A stretch of 64,000 bases of DNA from Halomonas daqiaonensis (GTDB lineage: Bacteria; Pseudomonadota; Gammaproteobacteria; Pseudomonadales; Halomonadaceae): assembly GCF_900109725.1 (NCBI RefSeq), contig NZ_FOBC01000015.1:26273-90272 (forward strand), written 5' to 3'. Positions 19,488-27,751 of this stretch are shown here, piece after piece (position 1 is the first letter of the stretch; the number at the start of each line of letters is the position of its first letter). The translations under genes were made by a program, and so were the position numbers. The notes beneath the pieces are model-generated. The model was not told the DNA's origin and did no database searches. It saw only the letters and a program-made list of their open reading frames with translations.

Positions 19488-19781
19488 GTGATAATCGACA
19501 ACCACCATCCCCTGCCGCGTCCTGGCCAGGCGGAGCCGCGTGACGATACCCGCAAGATTCAGGGATCGGACCGCCCCCAGCAGCAGGATGCCGGCCCGTC
19601 TGCCACGACCCACCTGAGCCAGGGCGCTACGGATGCCAGCCAGGATATCGACACCGTGCGTGTCGAAGAGCTGCGAGACGCTATCCGTGACGGGAAACTG
19701 GACATCCGTGCCGACCGCATCGCCGACGGCCTGATCGCAAGCGTTCAGGACCTGCTGGGCAGCAAGGACGCCAACGGATGA
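19488..19781 (+). CDS. flgM: FlgM, anti-sigma-28 factor
   Basis: Binds and holds FliA until the hook is finished, then is exported. It has 97 residues starting from a GTG (M-I-I-D-N). The N-terminal half is Pro/Gln-rich and disordered-looking. The C-terminal helices V-E-E-L-R-D-A-I-R-D-G-K-L-D-I-R-A-D-R-I-A form the FliA-binding region. The stop overlaps the flgN start (ATGA). Confidence 0.95.
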   Translation: MIIDNHHPLPRPGQAEPRDDTRKIQGSDRPQQQDAGPSATTHLSQGATDASQDIDTVRVEELRDAIRDGKLDIRADRIADGLIASVQDLLGSKDANG

Positions 19782-20227
19782 GTCTTGACCGCCTGCTCGA
19801 GGAACAGCAGTCACGGCTCGGGGCACTGACCCGGCTGCTCGAGAATGAACAGGAGCAGCTACTGGGTGGCACGATCAATGGCGCTCATCTCGAGGAGATC
19901 GCACAGGAAAAGTCCCGCCTGCTACTCAGCCTCGAAGAAACCGAGTCGCGTCGTGCTCGGGTACAGAGCAGGCTGGGATATGCCACCGGCGGTGATGGTG
20001 CGCGCCAGGCGGCCGACGATGCGGGCTGTCTCGAGCAGTGGCAGGCCACCCTCGAGATGGCGGCACACACCGCCCGCCTGAATGACCGCAACGGTCGCCT
20101 GGTAAGCCTGCGCATGTCACACAATCAGCAGATGCTCAACTACATTCACCACATTGCCGAGAAGTCCGTGTATGCGCCTGACGGCCGCACGACATCAGGA
20201 CAGAGGCGATTGAGCACGTCCGCCTGA
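19778..20227 (+). CDS. flgN: FlgN, export chaperone for FlgK and FlgL
   Basis: Helical cytoplasmic chaperone of 149 residues, beginning L-D-R-L-L-E-E-Q-Q-S-R-L with Leu/Glu/Gln heptads and a C-terminal N-D-R-N-G-R-L-V-S-L-R-M-S-H-N-Q-Q segment typical of the FlgN family. Translationally coupled to flgM. It converges on the next gene across a 99-nt gap without a clear terminator. Confidence 0.93.
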   Translation: MSLDRLLEEQQSRLGALTRLLENEQEQLLGGTINGAHLEEIAQEKSRLLLSLEETESRRARVQSRLGYATGGDGARQAADDAGCLEQWQATLEMAAHTARLNDRNGRLVSLRMSHNQQMLNYIHHIAEKSVYAPDGRTTSGQRRLSTSA

Positions 20228-20326
20228 ACGCGCGACGACAACTGATCGACCCCCACCTGGGTGACCCTGCCTGTATTCCTGGATTAATGGGATAACTCTC
20301 GCTACTTACGCCTCAGCTCTGTGACC

Positions 20327-22087
20327 TCAGGACTCAGAGAGCACCTGCCGACCGGGAAGGTCTTCCAACCACGTTGCCAGTTCGCTGGCTGCCATCGGCG
20401 TGCCGAGCAGATTGCCCTGGACCTGATCGAGCCCCTTTTCCCGCGCTGCCGTGAGCTGTTCGACTGTTTCCACCCCTACCACGATGCTTTCCAGTTGCAG
20501 CGCTTTCAGGCATTGCGACAACGCGCTGAACGCCTGGCGGGCAAACGGACTGCTATCCGTCAGGCCATGCACCATCTCACGGCCGATCTTTCCCTGAGAG
20601 ACCGGAAGCACCGCCAGACGAATCAGGTCCACGGGGGCACTGCCCAGGTTATCGACAACCAGACGAACCCCCATTCTGGAAAGACGACGCAACAGCAAGC
20701 TGTGGACGTCTGCCTGCTTGGAGAGCACCTGCCCATCGATCTCCAGGCTCAACCAGCTCAGTTCGCCAGACATCTGACGCAGGAAGCGATCGAGTGGACG
20801 GTCATCGAAGACCGTCTGCTCCAGCAGGCTTGCATCGAGATTGACCGATATCCTGAGGCCTGCCAGGGGCGCCTCCGCTGACTGCCAGCGCTGGTGCTGA
20901 GCCATCACCTGCTCGATGACCCAGCGATCGAGCCTGACCATCTGCGCCATTTCGGCCACCATCGGCAGGAAAGCGTCAGGCTGCAACACCCCCTGCTTCG
21001 GGTGTCGCCAGCGCACAAGGGCTTCGACACCGACACAGCAGCCGCTTTCCAGGTCAACCTGCGGCTGGTAGACCACATCGAAATGACGGTCGGGACTCAG
21101 CAGCGCTTCCTGCAGGCTGTGTCGAAGGGCCATACGCTTCGAGAGCATCCGCTTGAGCTCCCTGTCGAAGAACGTATGGCTTGCAGGACGCGCCTGGCCC
21201 AGCGCATGGTCAGCGTTGCCCATCAACTCCTCGGGGGTGTTGCCATCGTCCGGGTGCATGGCAATGCCGATGGACAGGGTAAGCAGTAGTGGCGGGCGTC
21301 CCAACTGGAACGGCGCCTCCATGGCTTCAAGACAGCGAAGTGCGGCCGCTTGCAGATTCTCGGGGGTAACCGGGTGCTCTATCAGCACGCCCCAGCGATC
21401 GTCACCGAGATAGGTGATGCTGTCCTCGCCACGCAGGGTACCCGTCAGCCGACGGCTTATCTGCGGCAACAGCGTCTGCATCACCGCCTCACCATAGGCC
21501 TGCCGGATATCATCGGCACGATCCAGTCGAATCAACAGCGTGGCCAGGCGCTGATCGTGTCGATCGGCTCGTTCAATGGCGTGATGCAGCCGGTCCTCGA
21601 AAACCCACTGGCTCGCGAGGCCCGTCTGTGGATCCGCGAACGGCGGAAATTCTCCGGACTGGCCCGCCCTGAGCTCCACGAAGGCCAGCATCCTGGCGAC
21701 TCCCGCTGGAGCGGGCTCAGGGGTCATATCGGACATCAACACCATCCTGGACGACTCGATCCCCTCACTGGCCAGCCAGATGCGCTGCCACTGCTGGGTG
21801 GCCAGCTCAGAATTGCTTTCATAGGGAACCGGCAGCCATGACACCATGCGCATGATATCGGTCAACGGCTTGCCAACCAGATCCCCCTCTTTCATGCCGA
21901 GCAATGCGAAAAAACCCGGGTTAGCCCAGAGCACTCTGCCTTGTACATCGAGCACCACCATGGCCATCGGGGTATGCTCTACCACGAGCCGAGACAGCAA
22001 GGCAGGATGGTGCTCGAGGGTCGAGGCATCCGTCTCGGCCTTCCCGGAAGGTGATCGTGGCGGTGATCCAGCACCATCATCAGACAT
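20327..22087 (-). CDS. PAS-GGDEF-EAL protein with degenerate active sites
   Basis: 586 residues: a PAS domain (~25-135), a GGDEF-like domain (~150-305) and an EAL-like domain (~320-575), with no membrane segment. The GGDEF motif reads L-G-D-D-R at 227-231, so cyclase activity is unlikely. In the EAL domain E355, N416, E449, K500 and Q557 are kept. The DDFG motif is D-N-L-G (D479, N480), and the catalytic Glu of A-E-G-V-E is replaced by Val (537). Loss of two metal/base residues argues against phosphodiesterase activity, so a c-di-GMP-binding or protein-docking role is more likely. It starts at ATG 22087 after GGAG. A sigma-28-like promoter and a divergent PilZ-HD-GYP gene suggest a late flagellar regulator. 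Confidence 0.88.
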   Translation of the reverse strand: MSDDGAGSPPRSPSGKAETDASTLEHHPALLSRLVVEHTPMAMVVLDVQGRVLWANPGFFALLGMKEGDLVGKPLTDIMRMVSWLPVPYESNSELATQQWQRIWLASEGIESSRMVLMSDMTPEPAPAGVARMLAFVELRAGQSGEFPPFADPQTGLASQWVFEDRLHHAIERADRHDQRLATLLIRLDRADDIRQAYGEAVMQTLLPQISRRLTGTLRGEDSITYLGDDRWGVLIEHPVTPENLQAAALRCLEAMEAPFQLGRPPLLLTLSIGIAMHPDDGNTPEELMGNADHALGQARPASHTFFDRELKRMLSKRMALRHSLQEALLSPDRHFDVVYQPQVDLESGCCVGVEALVRWRHPKQGVLQPDAFLPMVAEMAQMVRLDRWVIEQVMAQHQRWQSAEAPLAGLRISVNLDASLLEQTVFDDRPLDRFLRQMSGELSWLSLEIDGQVLSKQADVHSLLLRRLSRMGVRLVVDNLGSAPVDLIRLAVLPVSQGKIGREMVHGLTDSSPFARQAFSALSQCLKALQLESIVVGVETVEQLTAAREKGLDQVQGNLLGTPMAASELATWLEDLPGRQVLSES

Positions 22088-22250
22088 GGATAACTCCCGG
22101 GAAGGTCAAAGGCCGCAATGCATCATAGACTATAGAATATTCAGACGATCTTCAGGATATACACAACCCGATGTCGCATTCCCTTGGTCAGGGGCAGGGC
22201 CCGAGATCATTTCCGAGCAGAGCACCACCCGGCCCGGCCCGACACCCAAG

Positions 22251-22277
22251 TTATCGACCGCTGGGCGCCAGACTTGA
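22251..22277 (-). promoter_or_regulatory. Sigma-28-like promoter of the GGDEF-EAL gene
   Basis: Read on the minus strand: TCAAGTCT-N11-GTCGATAA, with 6/8 matches at -35, 7/8 at -10 and exact spacing. The start codon is 164 nt away, a long leader. It lies back to back with the promoter at 22299-22325. Confidence 0.7.
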
Positions 22278-22298
22278 GGCGCCGGGTAACACCATCTC

Positions 22299-22325
22299 TC
22301 AAGATAGCCGGAGAACGGCCGATAG
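22299..22325 (+). promoter_or_regulatory. Sigma-28-like promoter of the PilZ-HD-GYP gene
   Basis: TCAAGATA-N11-GCCGATAG, with 5/8 matches at -35, 7/8 at -10 and exact 11-nt spacing, 35 nt before the ATG. The divergent site at 22251-22277 is only 21 nt away. Confidence 0.75.
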
Positions 22326-22360
22326 CTGATTCAGGAGAAACCGGCTAGCAAGAGGGCAGG

Positions 22361-24046
22361 ATGTCGCAGCAAGAGGATGGCTATACCCGCGTGGAGAGTC
22401 CCACCGAGATCGAAGCGATGCTGGAGGCCATGATCGAACCCGGCGGGGCATCGCTGCAGATCAGCAACCCAGGCAGCAAGCCACTCCCGGTTCTGGTCAT
22501 GGAGCAGCACCCTGGTGAAGCCCTGGTGCTGGACATCAGTGCCATTCGTGAGATTGCCAGCGAGCTGAAACGTGGCCAAGAGTTCCAGCTCCTGGGCCAG
22601 GCCCAGGGCAAGATGCTGCGAACCCCCAGCCTGACAATGAACGAATGCCATGAGGTGGATGGGCGCCTGGTGTGCACCTGCCAATTCCCCGACAGCCTCG
22701 ATGTGCTGCAGCGCCGTGAATCCTTCCGTGCCCGGCTCCGCCTGGGCATGGAAGTCGGTGCCATCCTTCGCGGCGAGGAAGGTGGATCGGTACAGGGAGA
22801 TCTCAAGGACCTCTCACTGGAGGGCTGCCAGCTGGAACTAGCACTCTCTGCCGGTGCCTTGCTGGCTGACAACAACAGCCAGCCCATGGAGGTGGAGCTA
22901 TGCTTCCCCAATGACACCCGATTCGCTATTCGCGCCTCACCACGGCACCAGAAGATGGATACCGAGCGTCAGGCCATGCTGGCCGGTTTCAGTTTCGACC
23001 ACAAGACAGGCGAGGAAGAACGACAACTGTGGTTCTTCGTGCGTGAGATCGAACGTGAGTCAGCCCGCTATGCCGAGGGCAGCGAGGCGTCACGCCTGCC
23101 GTCACTGCTTTTCCAGACAAGTACCTCCACACCGCCTGCGGTGGGACGACGCAATACCCAGGAATATCCCACGCCCATGGCCAGGCGGTTGGCACGCATC
23201 GCCGGCTATCTGGATGCTCAGCTGCTCGAGCTACAGCAAGGCGGGGAAGTGGACTCGGTGCAGTTGTCGCGACATGCCGACCGCCTCTTGCTGCTTCATG
23301 ACGAGGACCGAGACGGCCTGCTCTTCGCAACACGCTGCCTCCAGCACGAACCGCGACTCATCCGCCACAGCCTTGGAGTAAGTGTCAGCCTGCTGGACCT
23401 GGCCGGCCTGTCAGCCATTCCCCGCAAGCTGTGCAAGGCCATGGTGGCCAGTGCCATGGTGCATGATCTGGGCAAGGCACTGCTGCCCATCGAGCTCTCC
23501 AGGGCGTCCCATCTCGATGATAACCAGCGCCAGCAGATGCAGGGTCATGTGGACGAATTGATGCGCCGCATGGGGCGCTGCCACTGGCTCTCTGCCAATA
23601 TCCTCGAGTCGGTGGCACACAACATCAATGAACGCCTGGACGGTAGCGGCTATCCCCGCGGCCTGGCCGCCGACGACTTGCACGAACTGGCACGAGCCGG
23701 TGCGGTGGTGGACGTGGTCGATGCCATGCGGCGTGACCGGCCGGATCGCCCCGCCTGGCGAGTCGACGCCATCTACCGCCATCTCCTGAACCACCCTGAG
23801 CAATTCGACCAGCGTTGGGTCAAGCGCTACATCAAGCATTTCGGCCTCTATCCGATTGGCTGCCTGGTTCGCTTCGATAGCGGTCAACTGGCATGGATCC
23901 AGGCACTCGATACACAAAGCCGACCCAGCCAGGTCCAACTGACCGACTCCCCCGAACCTCCCGGTGAGGGACTGGGCGACATGCGTCAAGGAACTGCCAT
24001 TCAAAGGCTCGGCAATATTCAGGAAGAAGTCCCCGTTTCAACCTAA
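22361..24046 (+). CDS. YcgR/FlgZ-type PilZ protein fused to an HD-GYP domain
   Basis: 561 residues. Residues ~10-110 resemble the YcgR N-terminal domain. Residues ~115-230 form a PilZ domain with both c-di-GMP motifs intact (R119-x3-R123 and D-L-S-L-E-G at 150-155). After a linker, residues ~325-480 form an HD-GYP domain: H336, H368-D369, H396, D-G-S-G-Y-P at 427-432, and D451. The usual H-H-E before the GYP motif reads I-N-E (422-424), although H420 is nearby. It occupies the place next to flgN where pseudomonads keep flgZ, the c-di-GMP flagellar brake. I infer a brake fused to a c-di-GMP phosphodiesterase or a pseudo-enzyme. Expected cytoplasmic; no membrane segment. Confidence 0.88.
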   Translation: MSQQEDGYTRVESPTEIEAMLEAMIEPGGASLQISNPGSKPLPVLVMEQHPGEALVLDISAIREIASELKRGQEFQLLGQAQGKMLRTPSLTMNECHEVDGRLVCTCQFPDSLDVLQRRESFRARLRLGMEVGAILRGEEGGSVQGDLKDLSLEGCQLELALSAGALLADNNSQPMEVELCFPNDTRFAIRASPRHQKMDTERQAMLAGFSFDHKTGEEERQLWFFVREIERESARYAEGSEASRLPSLLFQTSTSTPPAVGRRNTQEYPTPMARRLARIAGYLDAQLLELQQGGEVDSVQLSRHADRLLLLHDEDRDGLLFATRCLQHEPRLIRHSLGVSVSLLDLAGLSAIPRKLCKAMVASAMVHDLGKALLPIELSRASHLDDNQRQQMQGHVDELMRRMGRCHWLSANILESVAHNINERLDGSGYPRGLAADDLHELARAGAVVDVVDAMRRDRPDRPAWRVDAIYRHLLNHPEQFDQRWVKRYIKHFGLYPIGCLVRFDSGQLAWIQALDTQSRPSQVQLTDSPEPPGEGLGDMRQGTAIQRLGNIQEEVPVST

Positions 24047-24070
24047 AGTCGCCGCCACACTTGCCGATAA
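24044..24070 (+). promoter_or_regulatory. Sigma-28 (FliA) promoter of fliS-fliT
   Basis: TAAAGTCG-N11-GCCGATAA: perfect -10 box and 6/8 at -35. It overlaps the stop codon of the PilZ-HD-GYP gene and lies 131 nt before fliS. It probably drives fliS, fliT, the second FliK-like gene and flhX. Confidence 0.88.
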
Positions 24071-24201
24071 TTGGAAATAACACATCTGACGGGGGCTGTT
24101 CGTTGTTACATCCGTCCCGATCCTTGTCAGACTATGCGTTGTGACGGTACTTCAGACATTGGCATCAGGACGATGCCGCACCAGACAGGAGTAAGATAGC
24201 C

Positions 24202-24621
24202 ATGAGTGCCATGCGAGGAGCGGCTGCCTACGGCCGCGGCGCCAGTGCCTATGCCAAGGTCGGAGTAGAGAGCGGCGTGATGTCTGCCAGCCCGCACCAG
24301 TTGATCGTGATGCTCTTCGATGGCGCGCTGGCCGCCATACGCACCGCACGCATCCATCTCCAGGATGGCAACTCGGCCGAGAAGGGCAAGACGATCTCCA
24401 AGGCTCTGGATATCGTCAATAACGGCCTGTTGGCCGCCCTGGATGGGGAACGTGGTGGCGAGATCGCCGAGCGCCTCGCCTCGCTCTATGAGTATGTGAC
24501 GCGCCTGCTGCTGGCGGCCAACCTGCATAACGATGTCGAAAGCCTCGATCAGGCAGAGACACTGCTGAACGACATCGCCTCGGCGTGGCGAGACATCGGC
24601 GACCAGGTGGCAAGGGGCTGA
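24202..24621 (+). CDS. fliS: FliS, flagellin export chaperone
   Basis: Cytoplasmic chaperone that binds the flagellin C-terminus. It has 139 residues with Y-A-K-V-G-V-E-S-G-V near residue 17, S-P-H-Q-L-I-V-M-L-F-D-G-A (~30-42) and a C-terminal helical bundle typical of FliS. AGGAG precedes the ATG by 10 nt. Neither flagellin nor fliD is in the window, so fliS is separated from its usual neighbours. Confidence 0.95.
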   Translation: MSAMRGAAAYGRGASAYAKVGVESGVMSASPHQLIVMLFDGALAAIRTARIHLQDGNSAEKGKTISKALDIVNNGLLAALDGERGGEIAERLASLYEYVTRLLLAANLHNDVESLDQAETLLNDIASAWRDIGDQVARG

Positions 24622-24623
24622 TC

Positions 24624-25022
24624 ATGGGACATGGCGGAGAGCCGAGCAGCCAGCAGGCACTGGTCGAAGGGTATCAGGCACTGCTGTCACGCACACGCAC
24701 CATGCTGGCCTCGGCGCATGATGCCGATTGGTCGGCACTGGTTGACCAGGAAGGCGAGTATGTCATGCAGGTGGAACGCCTGGCACGACTGGATGCCGAG
24801 CTCCACCTGGATGCCGATCACCAACTCCACAAGGCGCAGCTGCTGGAGCAGATCCTGGAAAATGACCTCGAGATACGCGAACGCTTGATCGAGCGACGTG
24901 ACGAACTCGGCAAGCTGATCGGCACGACCCAGCGCCAACGGAGTGTTAGACGCGCCTATGGCGCCGGAGAGAAAGCATCAACGTCGCCTATTGATATGCG
25001 GCTTACCAAGAGATCCCCGTGA
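24624..25022 (+). CDS. fliT: FliT-like flagellar chaperone
   Basis: 132 residues, mainly helical (Leu/Glu/Arg-rich, with L-L-E-Q-I-L-E-N-D-L-E-I-R near 75), as in FliT, the chaperone for the filament cap FliD. In enterics FliT also inhibits FlhDC. The start is set at ATG 24624, 2 nt after the fliS stop with AAGGGG upstream. FliT sequences are poorly conserved, so the call rests on length, helical character and position after fliS. It overlaps the next gene by four bases. Confidence 0.8.
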   Translation: MGHGGEPSSQQALVEGYQALLSRTRTMLASAHDADWSALVDQEGEYVMQVERLARLDAELHLDADHQLHKAQLLEQILENDLEIRERLIERRDELGKLIGTTQRQRSVRRAYGAGEKASTSPIDMRLTKRSP

Positions 25023-26230
25023 GTGGCATAACTCCCCTACTGGATACTCTGCTACACCAGGTGTTGGGCAAACGGGTCGACACCCCGCCCGCCCGAGACC
25101 TGAACCAGCCCGTCAAGCCAACCTCTCCGGCAGATGCGCCAAAAGCCCTGCACAGTGACTCGCGGCTCGACGCCCGGACCAACCCGTCTCCTTTGCCGGA
25201 GCTCGGGCGAGCTTCACGGGAGCTTCCGGATACCGCATCAAGGCCCGCACAACCGTCGGGCCACCCCTCCACCTCGGCCCAGACCCACTTCAGTAACTCG
25301 GCACGAACCATCGCCGACCTGCTCGTCCGCTTTCCCGCACCACCCTCCATCGTGACGACCCCGACGCCGCTGATGGCGTCGGGGCAAACACCGGACCCAG
25401 CCATGGTGGCGACCCGCCTGGAGGACAGTATCCGCCATAGCGGGCTCTTCTATGAGTCGCACCTGGCTCGCTGGTACAAGGGAGAACTCCCGCGCCATCA
25501 GCTCGAGCGGGAACCTCAGATGTGGCGCACCCTGACTTTGACGCCTTCGGGCACAAGCCAGGGGGCAATACCCTCGGGGAGTCTCGCCGGCGCCCGTGAC
25601 ACGCCCTTCCTGCCAGCACCGCCATTTACCCAGGGTGGCCGCGCCGCCGCCCCCTCACAGATGACCAACCTCCAGGCCACACCCTCGACGGCGTCAGCCA
25701 CAGCCTCCGCTCAAGCCGCCTCTCCCGCTGTTCCGCAGGCTTCCCCAGACAACCCCAGCGCTGCCATCACCCGCGACCCCCTTCCCGAGGCTACCCAGCG
25801 TCATCAGGCAAGCCACCCTGTCCAGGAGAGCCTGCAGGGAATCGTCCGCCATCAGCTCGAGATGCTGGTGACACCGGCACTGCGCTGGGAAGGTGATGTG
25901 TGGAGTGGCTTGTTCATGGCCCTGATGATCCAGCTGCCGCCCGGACACCAGGACCGTTCTGGTGCCGAGGATGCCGACCAGCAGCAGAGCAACGCCGAAC
26001 AACAAGGCTGGCGCTCAGAGATCGATCTGGACGTTGCCGGCCTGGGACGCTTGAAGGCCTCGCTATGGATGAACGCCAATAGCGTGGAAATCGACCTACG
26101 CGTTGCACATGACCCGTCTCGTCAAGAACTCGAGAAAGGCCTCGACAGCCTGAGGTCTCGACTGGCCGGACACGGCTTCGAGGAGATCAAGGTCGACCTG
26201 AACCGGCTTGACGAGGAACAGACGTCATGA
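25019..26230 (+). CDS. Second FliK-like hook-length control protein
   Basis: 403 residues from a GTG start overlapping the fliT stop. Residues ~20-270 are Pro/Ser/Thr/Ala-rich and low-complexity. The last ~120 residues resemble the FliK C-domain (W-R-S-E-I-D-L-D-V-A-G-L-G-R-L-K-A, then V-E-I-D-L-R-V). It overlaps flhX by four bases, so the pair mirrors the functional FliK-FlhB interaction. Canonical fliK is at 1987, so this is a paralogue. It might control length of another secreted part or modulate FlhX; no direct evidence is visible. Confidence 0.75.
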   Translation: MSGITPLLDTLLHQVLGKRVDTPPARDLNQPVKPTSPADAPKALHSDSRLDARTNPSPLPELGRASRELPDTASRPAQPSGHPSTSAQTHFSNSARTIADLLVRFPAPPSIVTTPTPLMASGQTPDPAMVATRLEDSIRHSGLFYESHLARWYKGELPRHQLEREPQMWRTLTLTPSGTSQGAIPSGSLAGARDTPFLPAPPFTQGGRAAAPSQMTNLQATPSTASATASAQAASPAVPQASPDNPSAAITRDPLPEATQRHQASHPVQESLQGIVRHQLEMLVTPALRWEGDVWSGLFMALMIQLPPGHQDRSGAEDADQQQSNAEQQGWRSEIDLDVAGLGRLKASLWMNANSVEIDLRVAHDPSRQELEKGLDSLRSRLAGHGFEEIKVDLNRLDEEQTS

Positions 26231-26520
26231 CGAGCAAGGACCAGGAGGAGCGACGTCAGGCCGTTGCCCTGGCCTATCACGACAGTGATGGCGCACCGCG
26301 GGTCGTCGCGCAAGGCTATGGCGAGCTCGCCGAACGCATCATCTCGGAAGCCAGGCGCCAGGGGATTCACGTCCATGATGCACCAGAGCTGGTCGGCTTG
26401 CTGATGCAGCTGGACCTCGACGAGGCGATTCCGCCACGACTCTATCAGGTCATTGCGGAGCTGCTGGTCTGGGTATACGAGCTCGCTCCAGAAGCCTCCT
26501 CGGACAAGACACGTACGTGA
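26227..26520 (+). CDS. FlhX, free-standing FlhB C-terminal-domain homologue
   Basis: 97 residues matching only the cytoplasmic cleaved portion of FlhB (EscU/YscU/HrcU family). R-R-Q-A-V-A-L-A-Y near residues 9-17 aligns with the segment right after the FlhB N-P-T-H cleavage site, followed by P-R-V-V-A-Q-G-Y-G-E-L-A and a conserved L-Y-Q-V-I-A-E-L-L-V-W-V-Y. No N-P-T-H motif and no membrane helices, so it mimics the already cleaved product. Similar orphan FlhB C-domains can support export when FlhB is damaged. Full-length flhB is at 42896. Confidence 0.88.
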   Translation: MTSKDQEERRQAVALAYHDSDGAPRVVAQGYGELAERIISEARRQGIHVHDAPELVGLLMQLDLDEAIPPRLYQVIAELLVWVYELAPEASSDKTRT

Positions 26521-26825
26521 AAGACTATCCGACAGTTAATATTTTGCCTTTTAATGTAAATATATGTAACTTCCTAAATTTAATTTAACTTCCCGGCTAC
26601 AGCTCCACTAGCATGATTTTTCTCACCTTTTCTCATCAGGATTTCCACTGACCCTTGTCCGGTTGGACAGGGTACCCCTTGAGGCCGATTGCATCTATTG
26701 CTCAACCACTGACAATGGGTTCAATCGAGTAGTGCTCGACTCGACAGCGGAAAGCGAGCACAGGCAACGATAAACCTCTCATGGCGAAGGCCATGCCAAA
26801 AGGCTTGCCAGCCGAGCGGGGAACC
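26521..26825 (+). promoter_or_regulatory. AT-rich flhDC promoter and leader region
   Basis: A 305-nt region without a gene, far richer in A+T than its surroundings at 26530-26640 (runs such as TTTTAATGTAAATATATG). An imperfect inverted repeat, ACCCTTGTCC (26651-26660) and GGACAGGGT (26665-26673), could form a hairpin in the leader. The master flhDC promoter of enterics is likewise long, AT-rich and a target of many regulators. I see no sigma-28 site here, as expected for a class I gene. Exact -10/-35 boxes cannot be chosen with confidence. Confidence 0.65.
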
Positions 26826-27152
26826 ATGAAAACCAATAGCTTGATCGACGAGATCCACGAGATGAATCTCGCCTACCTCCTGCTTGCCCAGCGACTGATC
26901 AGCGAGGATCGATCCACGGCAATGTTTCGTCTCAAGATCGACGAGGAGATGGCGGATCTTATCCAGGAGCTCAATGCTCGCCAGTTGACCCGCCTGTCAC
27001 GCGTCAATCAGCTGCTCTGCCACTTCGGGCACGACAGCGCTGAACAGTTACGCCAGTTGACCCAGAACCCCCGGGAACAGGGCCTCACACAGTTTCATGC
27101 CTCCCTGCTGATGGCATCTCGTCCGGCGGCCTCATCCGCTGCGGAGGGATAG
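26826..27152 (+). CDS. flhD: FlhD, flagellar master regulator subunit
   Basis: With FlhC forms the FlhD4C2 activator of class II flagellar genes. Begins M-K-T-N-S-L-I-D-E-I-H-E-M-N-L-A-Y-L-L-L-A-Q, the conserved FlhD N-terminus, so ATG 26826 (GGGG upstream) is chosen over an in-frame ATG 15 codons earlier. It has 108 residues, normal size. FlhC follows after 2 nt. Confidence 0.97.
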   Translation: MKTNSLIDEIHEMNLAYLLLAQRLISEDRSTAMFRLKIDEEMADLIQELNARQLTRLSRVNQLLCHFGHDSAEQLRQLTQNPREQGLTQFHASLLMASRPAASSAAEG

Positions 27153-27154
27153 GC

Positions 27155-27730
27155 ATGTCCAACAAGAGCCTGCTACTGGAAATGCAACAGGTGCACCTGG
27201 CCATCGATCTGATCGAGCTCGGTGCGCGTCTGCAGGTCCTGGAAACAGAAACCGACCTGAGCCGGGCCCGCCTCATTCGACTGTTCAAGGAAGTGCGCGG
27301 CATGTCGCCTCCCAAAGGGATGCTGCCCTTCTCCACGGACTGGTTCATCACCTGGATGCCGAACATCCACTCATCGCTCTTCTACAACACTTTTCTGCGC
27401 CTGCAGGAAGATCAGGGTTGCGAGCGAATGGAGGCCTTCATCAAGGCCTATCGGCTATATGCGGAACAGGTGGAGACCGACGGCACCGATGCCGTACTGG
27501 GCCTGACCCGCGCCTGGACACTGGTACGCTTCTTCGAGAGCGATCTGCTGCAGCTCTCGGCCTGCACCCGTTGTGCCGGCCACTTCGTGGCGCATGCCCA
27601 CAGCCCGACCCGAGACTATGTCTGTGGCATCTGCCAGCCTCCCTCTCGTGCTGGCAAGACCCGCAAGCGTCAGCAAACTATGGTCGAAAGCGTTCACGCC
27701 GAAGCGCCATCGAAGCACCACCTGGCCTGA
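27155..27730 (+). CDS. flhC: FlhC, flagellar master regulator subunit
   Basis: DNA-contacting subunit of FlhDC, 191 residues. The four zinc ligands are visible as C-T-R-C (~137-140) and C-G-I-C (~157-160). Family phrases include S-L-L-L-E-M-Q-Q-V-H-L-A and G-M-S-P-P-K-G-M-L-P-F-S-T-D-W. Directly follows flhD. Confidence 0.97.
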   Translation: MSNKSLLLEMQQVHLAIDLIELGARLQVLETETDLSRARLIRLFKEVRGMSPPKGMLPFSTDWFITWMPNIHSSLFYNTFLRLQEDQGCERMEAFIKAYRLYAEQVETDGTDAVLGLTRAWTLVRFFESDLLQLSACTRCAGHFVAHAHSPTRDYVCGICQPPSRAGKTRKRQQTMVESVHAEAPSKHHLA

Positions 27731-27751
27731 ACCGCCTCTGGCTTGAGCCAT

